Source of the DNA: Stropharia rugosoannulata
Taxonomy: Eukaryota; Basidiomycota; Agaricomycetes; Agaricales; Strophariaceae
NCBI GenBank assembly: GCA_028532985.1
Contig: JANCIK010000006.1
Span: forward strand, 124,001 to 188,000
Direction: 5' to 3'
DNA length: 64,000 nt
A model generated the notes under the pieces. It searched no databases, was not told the origin of the DNA, and saw only the letters and a list, made by a program, of their open reading frames with translations. Positions 55,693 through 64,000 of this stretch are shown here, in pieces. How positions within the stretch are numbered: the stretch's first letter is position 1; each line of letters opens with the position of its first letter. The position numbers and the translations under genes were made by a program.

Positions 55693-57990
55693 TTGCGTTG
55701 GCTCTTTTGTATTGCTTTCTAACACACACGTACATATTACTTTCTATTTAACCTATTCATTTAATAACTATAGTTTTGCGGTCCGCAGGAGTCAAACTGA
55801 GATTTTGAAGCTATTAGCTATGAGTCAATTTTTCTAACATTAGCACCTCAGGCCTGAAGCCTCAATATCAGAGAGAAAAAGGTTTGTTCCTTAGAGTTAT
55901 CGCCTGCAATTTCAGCCATGACTGGTTAATATTTAATCAGATATAGATTTATTGCTTTCTCAGCATATGAGATATAAAACTCTGAGCTGTGTAGCGAAAA
56001 TTCCAAAGAAGTAGTGCGCGCAACAAATATATTCGACTTTCCCTTGAACTCGTACATGTGGGGCTAAACCTTCAGCTGAATTTGTGCTACTGAGAATTCA
56101 GAATACATCGGAACGTTGCATGTTTAAATTGACCTGATATGTTGTATTTTAGTGCCTGTGTACACTGATAGTGAATGGTCTACTTACAGTTGTGTCTGAC
56201 GAAGAGGAAAAGTTGTTACCATCGAGCGCCCAGTTATACTCCGTAGACATCTGCGAGTCTTACGTCGTGGCTGTAATGCTGATGCAAAATGTTAATTAAT
56301 GTTCTAATGCAACTTATTTTCGACATACATAAAACCATTATTTCCGACTGGGTCCGGTTGTGTGGTAGCCTTAGTAGTTATAACCCAAACGGCATCCAGA
56401 GGTGCCGAGGTAAGGACTACAGTTTCGCTTTGAGGGCCGGGTAAAGCCATACTGCCTCCCAAGACGAGTTTATATACTTTTTATTTGAGGTCTGCGTGAT
56501 GATACATTGCAGAGAATTTTTAATGAGTAAGATGTCTTTACGAGTGAGCCAAGGATGGTCGCCACACCTCGGGAGGCTCTGCGCCATCCGGCAGAGCAAC
56601 AACATTGCCAGCGCTGCCGCTAATTGGCCTCAGTCCGCCAGAGTACGGGAAAAAGATAGTGTATGTTCCGTTAGTATATAATGACGGGATCGTCCCGTTT
56701 CTGCTTCACTTCAATTGAGAGATCATGCAGTCGACTATATTTGTGGGTCCCAGACCTGGCCTCAACGGCAAACAAGAAAGATTAGCCGAGAGGTGCCTAA
56801 AAAGGATAAATGACAGAATTTCCTTGGAATAACAGATACTTACTAATATTGTACTTGCGGGAAGCACGTCCATACAATAGCAGTGTCCGCTGTAGAGCAC
56901 ATCATGTTAGTCTTGATGGCACTATGAATAAATGAATGAAGGTCTCAAGATGGGATGCTGGTGTATTTTCATACTCGACTTTCTCTGCTAATTTTAAAAT
57001 TTCTTCCCGCCCACCACTGGCACTACAAAAGGCATCTTAATTACACAGATAACCGACTTCGATGACATGGCCAACCAAGAAGTCCGGGTATCCGATACTC
57101 ACCAGTGGTCCCATATGATGTGTCTCCATACAGCCCCTGTTGCGTGGTACTCCTGAGTCGCCTCAGCGTAGTTCAATTAAGACTCTTGAGATGGTCTGAT
57201 AAAACTTGATTAGTGCAGAAAGCTGGAGTGCAGTAAAACACGAAACAAGCTTCCTACCTCAAACCCGATTTAACTTCCGGTCGACCCACGACTCTGATGA
57301 ATGTCCCTCCCACTACGGTGCTTTAATATCCTTATAGACCAACTTCGCACTCTGAAATACACAGTGGCACGGCTGGGTATTAACCTTGATCACTTCAAGG
57401 TAGCAATAAGGACTCAGGTTACGCAATATAACCCGGACTCATACCTGACAATCTCACTGTATAGATAAAGAAGAATTGATGCACATGCTATCACCACCGA
57501 CAATTCTTCGGAATACACCGTGCACGGCTTCAATCGGACTCACGGCGCGGCCACTTTTCGCGGCCACCCGCACCTGCCGCCGCTTGCATGGTTACGGCCG
57601 GCCTTACACGGCAGATTCGGCATCAATAATTATTTCACCTTCTCCCTTTTACTAGTCAAGGTGATTTTGCATGCCGCTGAGTGCACGGCGATTTTCCCTG
57701 AGTAATCCACCTACCCTTAACATATTCTAGTGGCAATAACAGCAGTATTCCACAAGTCCAGTGATATAGAGCAGCGTATAATAATCGTCCCTCTTTATAC
57801 ACGTTACTATCTGCTAATTTTATGCCTCATTGTAAAATGAGGTTTTATTGAGATGTTTACAACCGCCTTACGTATTACAGCTATATCCTCCAGTGTGCTT
57901 GATTCCTAAAACCGGCCTATAATATGCCCTATCAGAGTTCCACCACCCATGCCTCCATGTAGGCACGATCTCTGTAATAATCATCATGCA
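55693..57990. other. Intergenic, no gene seen
   Basis: Only short frames without motifs or consistent splice borders. Confidence 0.45.
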
Positions 57991-58524
57991 TCATGCTGAG
58001 AGCAACGTCAAGTTGTTAGAGAAGTATAGCTGAGCAACTATCTCAGCTGCTCCCTCTTTTCGAGGAATGTTAATCGTCTTCAACTCTCCATAGGCATCTT
58101 GGTAGGTAAACGAAGATGGAAATGTACATTTGTCCGTCGTACGACTCTCCGAGACGTTAGAGGCGTGCGTAGTTCCGTCGCGGCGGCTTCGCGGTGGAGA
58201 ATGAAACCAGTTCATATTCGTCGCACCCACCCCTCCTCCGTTCCAGCATTTTGTACCAGGTCCAAAAACAGCAAAAAGAAAGTCTGAGCATCCTCCACCG
58301 GTATAGCCTTGGCCTTGCGTTCCTGGTGGTAGGTTGATAAATTGCACGGAGTACCCAAAACCGGTGGGAAATGAACAGCACACGGCGCCTCCGTCAGTAC
58401 ACTGGAAGTGGCTTCCTGTGCACGTTAGGGTGTTTGAAAATCCCTGATAGGTGACCATCTGTGAGTTCGCTAGTCTCCAAGGCACAGTAAGTAGGGTAAC
58501 GCTGCTAGCTAGTTTCAGCCGCAT
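57991..58524 (-). CDS. Secreted Cys-containing protein, 177 aa, unrecognised
   Basis: A single-exon frame from ATG 58524. The first 21 residues (MRLKLASSVTLLTVPWRLAN) look like a signal peptide ending before SQMV. Seven Cys follow, five of them clustered (LTCTGSHFQC, AVCCSFP, GGGCSDF), within Gly-rich loops (PPGTQGQGYTGGG), as in small secreted proteins of mushrooms. The C-terminal third is less distinctive. No catalytic motif is visible. An odd number of Cys leaves one unpaired unless the signal or the end is different. Confidence 0.65.
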   Translation of the reverse strand: MRLKLASSVTLLTVPWRLANSQMVTYQGFSNTLTCTGSHFQCTDGGAVCCSFPTGFGYSVQFINLPPGTQGQGYTGGGCSDFLFAVFGPGTKCWNGGGVGATNMNWFHSPPRSRRDGTTHASNVSESRTTDKCTFPSSFTYQDAYGELKTINIPRKEGAAEIVAQLYFSNNLTLLSA

Positions 58525-61500
58525 GATGGGGTTGGCGATAGTTAGTGCTAGCGTGCTCGCTCAAAGCGAGACAAGGTCCTTCGACCTTGCTGCATGAGAA
58601 ATGACATAATGAATGTTGAAATAAGCCAGCCCAGCGTCCCTCTGTCATAGTCAATGCTACCATAAACGAATGGGTATCTTTCATTCATTATGATGGTCCC
58701 CTTGAAGTAGATCATTGCTCTTCGTGTGAAAGAATGAAGAAATTCCCCACGCTTGTCCCACTGGCACGCACCATCGTCAGGTCATAATATCATGATGGCC
58801 CCCAGTACATATGGCAATGCTTCCTAAAGTTGAGGTATTTGTAAGAAGGCCTGCTTCTGATAGACGACTTGTCGTGTTCCTTCTACAACTTGGAAAGAGG
58901 CAGTGCTAGTAAACCAATGAACCGTTCGCTTCTTAAAATTTGAAATTTAATCATAGACAGCAATGGATCGCAGTTTACATAATGGTACTATGTATATATG
59001 ATTCCGTTTCATCAGGAAGTCGCCTATACTGATGTCTTGTGTGTGTGTGTGTGTGGAGCTGTAAGTCTTGAGCGCTGCCTGGCAACATTAAAGGTTTCCA
59101 AGACACCCTTGAGAACCTTGCATAGTACCTAATTAGCAATACAGAGGCCCGCCATCGCAAACGCCACATCAGACAGTGGTGGTGATGCTTATTGTATGTA
59201 AGCTAAAATAATTACATGTAACTCATGTAACTCACAGCTCTGCTTTCGATTCGATTCAGCGCGGGTAATCCTATATTTAGTAAGGCCACTGCACCTACTA
59301 CTGCCAGTGTTTTTTTGGTTGACTGTTAGCTTCCGCTTCGTTGCTTCATCTGCAGTCAGATTCATACATAGACATATTTACATACTTAATTAATGTCACA
59401 ACTGGGAGCGGATCCACGCTGAAATGTGCCTCCTCCTATGTCCGCGGAATGCGGGGATCGAGAGGCTGATGGAAGGAAGCAGGATTGGAATATGACAACC
59501 TAGTTAGGGCGTAATGACAGCCTATTTGGCGCGTATATCCACTTCTTTGGCTTCCAGGAAGACAGACGATGTTGTTGTGCTGGAAACATGCTACCTAAAT
59601 ATGATGAGTCGACATGACGGCTGGTATCACTGGAAGTTCACGTCGGCCGGAGCTGGAACAATTGCAGATCAACTTGAAGCATGATAGCCAGTGTTCTGTT
59701 TGATGGAATAGCCATAGTCTCATTTGACGAATCATGTGCTCGACCAGATAGGTCTTCTCGGACAGGTGTTGCGAGTCTTTCGATGACAAGAATTCGATAT
59801 GGAGAGTTACAGCCAAATCGGTACAATGCTTGAACGTTGAACTGTCGTAGTTGGGATTCCCAGATTCGGTGACAAATATGTGGCGTGATTAGAAAGTCAT
59901 TGACCGGGCAGGATAACCGAGAAGCACTTCCGTGCAATACCAAAGCTGAGCTTACAGTAGATACAATGGTCTCTGTTAACATTAGGTCCGACAGATGGCC
60001 GTCCTCATCGAGAATCGGAAGATAAAAAGAAGAGGAGATAAGCCAAGGTAAGGAAGTTACGCCATTTGACGTAGTCGTGAAGGACGTGGTAATCCATACA
60101 GATTAAGCTTTCAGATGATATTTGTCTGGTTTTCAAGATAGTTTGTACAGGCAGAAAAACTCTAATTATTTTTTAATCAATTGGAATAGTCACCGAAAGG
60201 GGCTCACCATTTCTGTGACTGCTCTGTGTCGTATTTAAGCTCCACTGCTAAAGATCTACACTTCTTCACAATTACTTCAGACGGCTACTATGTGACTAGG
60301 TCTTGACGTAATTACGTCCATCAGTAACGACTTGCTATGTGGTCTTCCTTATAGGTACAGCTTTTGTTAGCACCTCTATAAAACTCAAAGACTGGAGAGG
60401 TAGCACACAGGGTCCTGAATATAAGCACTTGAGCCGTGATATCTTTCCAAATTGATGAAAGTGGACCGGAGAGGCTGATCGCGCTCTTTCTCACGCGAGC
60501 CCGTACTTACAATGGCGTGTACAACACGCCACACCCACTCCGAGGACATGAGATAAAACATGCAACAAAGCCTAACATGTATATTATCAGGGTCAATTAA
60601 TCGGAACAGGAGGATAATGTAGCCTCTACATATTCTTTTACATATACCAAGCGATAGACGCCGCCCTGCGTATTATCATCTATACGCACTGGACCCGAGA
60701 GAGATAGATCTGTCATGCACAGTGTCTGTCATTATACTTTATACTCTGTTTGACTAGTCTGATAGAATGAGTATAATGGAAGCCAGTTGAACTCGCTTCA
60801 GAAGCAAGCATCAGGTCGGACCACTACGCAATATGGTTCGTTGTTGGATATAAATAGAACAAACTGATACGAAGCCCGGTCTGGCGTGAACCTGTCATTC
60901 GTATTGGTATTCTGTTGTAAGTATATCTTCATGGAAGTTGTTTGTTACATCATCTTGACCCATATTCATACTAGTACCGGATGTAGGCTTAGTACCGTAC
61001 ATACATCGATCTCACCGCGTTTCCTTGCCCGAGCGGGAGAACAAACCCCCACTCTAAGTTCATACGGCACAGACAAGCGACGTAACAAAAACACGCAACA
61101 TCATTTTCTCGAACATACTAGTTACAGAACTCCTCAATGTTCTCAATCTCCGTGATTAGAGCAGAGCAAATAGAAAATATGCGAAAGCATATTTACATCG
61201 GCTTTCTGATTCCCGCCTACTGGTCGCTGATTTCTGCGTGTTCCCGTTCCCTTTTGTTGCAGAGCACATGGCGCGCTGTTCGGGTGTTGATGTTCCGGGT
61301 ATTAGCTGCAGTCTAGAGATATATCGTCCCATTATTTGATGATTTCCATTACACATACTCACCCCGCGTGGGATCGCGCGTGTGTAAGTGGCTTTAGGTC
61401 CCTAGAATTACGGCATGACATAAATAGACTGGGTACCAGTATAATGAAATCCCCATTTGGCGTCGATGTAGCGCCCTGAGTGAGAGTCCTAGAGCTTGGA

Positions 61501-64000
61501 AGGGTGCATGATAACAAGGAGAGAGGAAGATTTTACGCACTGTAAGAATCGCGGTTATGCGCTGTCCTGAGAGCGTACTTCTGATGTAGCCGCCACACGC
61601 ATATGTGCAGATGAACTCTTACTCTTGTCTATATCTTTCATATTTTCTTCAGGGCAGCATGTGCTGTAATGCTATCATACCGACCGTGACAGAGGCACAG
61701 GGGCAGAGGCACGCAGGTCCCTAGCGACTCGCGATCCACAAGCAACGTCCCACATTGACGCACTGCCCACGTTCCACCATCGCGCCGCCAGCGGCGCAGT
61801 GACCAGAGCGCCATTCGCCCCGCCATCGCTCAAGAAACAATCAGCTCGAATATCAGAACAAAAATCATACCGGTGTAAATGTATGCATGGTATGTAACTC
61901 TCCTTAGTTTGCGGACCACGCCCAAATTAACTGTTCGCAGCATCTACGTGTGGGAGGCGCACAATCGCCCGCTCAGGCGCCGGCGATCCGGCCCCAACGA
62001 CGCGATATGACAGTGGTGATAACGCCAGAATGAAATTACGGCGAAGCGCAGGCCGGCCAGTTCGAGAGCGGGCCACACGCGCATCACGCGCCGTGTTCGT
62101 ACATGTAATACCCTCACATGGGTGATACCTCCGTGGCACATATGTATTCCTATTCCGTTCTGAATCCGACGCGGATGGGAGACTAGTAGTTACTTGCTTA
62201 CTTCCCAGACGGTGCCAAGTATGTGCGATGTGAACACTGATATGCGGCCCGTGCATCATTGTTCTGCAGTGTGTAATGATATGTGTGGCGGATAGGAGCT
62301 ACGCATGCATAGAATAAACTGGGGTGCTCATTGCTCTGCCGTACATGGGCCGACATGTGGAGGCCCGGACTCGGAATTATGACTTAAGCAGACATGTCAT
62401 TTCCGTCTTCGGTTCGGTTCGGCCACCGCTGTTAAAGTCCTTTGCGCTAGTAAGGTTTGCATAACAGTTAATGAAAACAACGCTGGTATTCTTATACACG
62501 GTAACTTGGAGTTTTATGTAACGATTTGTTGGCAGGTCTCCCAGGAAAGGATCACCAGCGATATAAAAATTGTAAATAATATAAAATAAAACAAGGCTCT
62601 GTCGAGTCATGCTCACCCCGCGTGCGTTGCGGATAGTCGGAGCACAGGCGCACCGAGCGGAAGTAGAGGATATGTACTGTATGTGCATGCCATAAGAAAT
62701 TTAACATCCGCGCTGTATCCTCACTTTCCGTCTCGGAAAGAGAAAAACAAGAAGGTCCCAAGCCAACCAGAAGTAACGACGACGCACAGCTCCGCGGGCC
62801 TGTCGGCCAGCGCTCCCGCGTTGCATCGTACAACTCCGAGCTGACACTTTCCGCTATGGCAATGGTACTTCACGATATTGGCTTGAGCGACGAGCTGTCA
62901 CAGACATCCTAACCACTGCAGAACTAGAGCCGTGCACCTATTTCAGGCGCAGCGCTGCGTGAGTTCTCGCCCATTGTCATCTGTGCCCAGGCCCGGGGCG
63001 CGGTCTGTGAATTTAATTTTCATGTAGGCGCGTATCGACAACATGGCGCCGTATCAGGCATAGCGCGGTATAATATAGTGGTATGTGTAATGCACCCAAA
63101 GTCTGAGCTTGTGCAGGCTGATGGGGCCGGGTGCCCGGGAACGAAAGAAGAGTGTCGGTGTCGCGGGCCAGGCGGTGTGTTGGTAACATTAAAGGCTACT
63201 GCTACTCGCGACTGTATCATACGAGCTTCATGCGTGGACATGGACACGGGCCGCAGAGGGAGGGCGAGCGAGCAAGGAGCTAGAGCAGGTGGAAGACGGA
63301 AATGGGGTGTGGAAGATGGAAGTCGGAAGTCGGAGGTGCGGATAGCGTGTAGTAGTGTCATGAAGCGTAGCTAGTGTAGTATGATGTACGGTGTATGTAC
63401 GTGGAAGATGGAAATTGGAATGAGAAGTGGGAAGCGGGAGGCGATAAGATTTGGCTTGCATGGCTTCAATGCTTCACTTTACTTTAGTGATTTGCTTTAC
63501 TATTATCGTTACCCTTACCCTCTTTGATCGATTTGGGTTGACTTGACCTGATGTGATTTGAAGCTTGAAGAGCGTTGAGACGCGGGCCTTGGACTGGGCT
63601 GTCACTGTATATGCGAATGGTTATATTACGCCTCCGTGTTCTGCGCCCAGCGTATGTGTACAACGGTCTACTATAATATGTACATCGAACTTCCGCATGT
63701 GTCACACACCCCAAATACCCAATTGACTAATAAAACCAAAACGAGATCGGGCTGCGCACGTAGTACGCTCCGTCCGGTGTATGTATTGCGCGGTACATAC
63801 CCCATCTCCTAATACAATGCGACGCAATGCAATGCAATGTATCCTCATCCACCACTCGATATCAAAGAAGCGCCAACCTGGCAGGCCCACACTCCCGGAT
63901 CTGGCGATAGTCCTCCCAGGGCGGGCTGCATTACGTACATACGTAGCACTACATACGCGATAAGGAATTATGTGCTCGAGCATAGTGCGAGGAAGAAGGA
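58525..64000. other. Long stretch with no gene I can support
   Basis: The longest coding-like frame is minus 60102-59638 (about 155 codons, no motif, no start), which I hold at low confidence. Other features are a (GT)9 run, GGAAGATGG-like imperfect repeats at 63285-63440 and a GCAAT repeat at about 63820-63840. No telomere repeat is seen. Confidence 0.4.
59039..59057. repeat. (GT)n microsatellite
   Basis: Nine GT units plus one G. Confidence 0.95.

Noticed and set aside
59638..60102. 155-codon minus frame in the gene-poor right end
   Set aside because: No start codon, no recognisable motif and no credible upstream exon.
61360..64000. Telomere or subtelomere at the right end
   Set aside because: No TTAGGG-type repeats; the GGAAG and GCAAT words are short and imperfect.

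Overview
The window looks like nuclear DNA of a mushroom-type basidiomycete (Agaricomycetes). Evidence: genes cut by many 50-70 nt GT-AG introns, a KDZ/CxC6-type transposase, a DUF6534 membrane protein, F-box and BTB proteins, and Ty3/gypsy retrotransposons. Most genes were rebuilt here by hand-splicing: exons were joined where GT/AG borders, reading phase and paralogue alignment agreed. These models have not been tested against RNA.

Layout. 1-8737: two nested Ty3/gypsy elements. Element 1 (+) supplies gag-pol-chromodomain and its 3' LTR, and sits inside the pol of element 2 (-), whose gag and 5' LTR follow. 8860-13948: three unrecognised genes, one encoding an acidic repeat protein. 14505-16550: a frameshifted KDZ-type transposase with flanking repeats. 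17270-28700: a segmental-duplication array with two tandem genes that fuse a TENA/THI-4-like helical domain to a C-terminal beta-trefoil. Dead reductase exons and copies of a non-coding block lie between them. 29710-30493: an isoprenylcysteine methyltransferase-like gene. 30684-38680: four intact paralogous extended-SDR reductases in two divergent pairs, all with the same nine-exon structure including a 9-nt exon. 38890-39939: a classical SDR.

41889-43614: DUF6534 membrane protein. 44019-45801: F-box protein whose start codon appears to be its own exon. 46635-48982: a complete 15-exon metacaspase with a Q/P/H-rich prodomain. 51603-52807: HMG-box regulator. 53420-53880: a 70-residue secreted peptide with a C-C-CC-C-C cysteine pattern, encoded by five exons, two of them 14 and 10 nt. 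54526-55692: BTB protein. 57991-58524: secreted Cys-rich protein. The last 5.5 kb has no gene I can support.

How the genes work together. The reductases, the SDR and the TENA-trefoil genes form one locally expanded neighbourhood. No backbone enzyme (PKS, NRPS, terpene synthase) is visible, so a biosynthetic cluster cannot be claimed. No tRNA, rRNA or CRISPR was seen.
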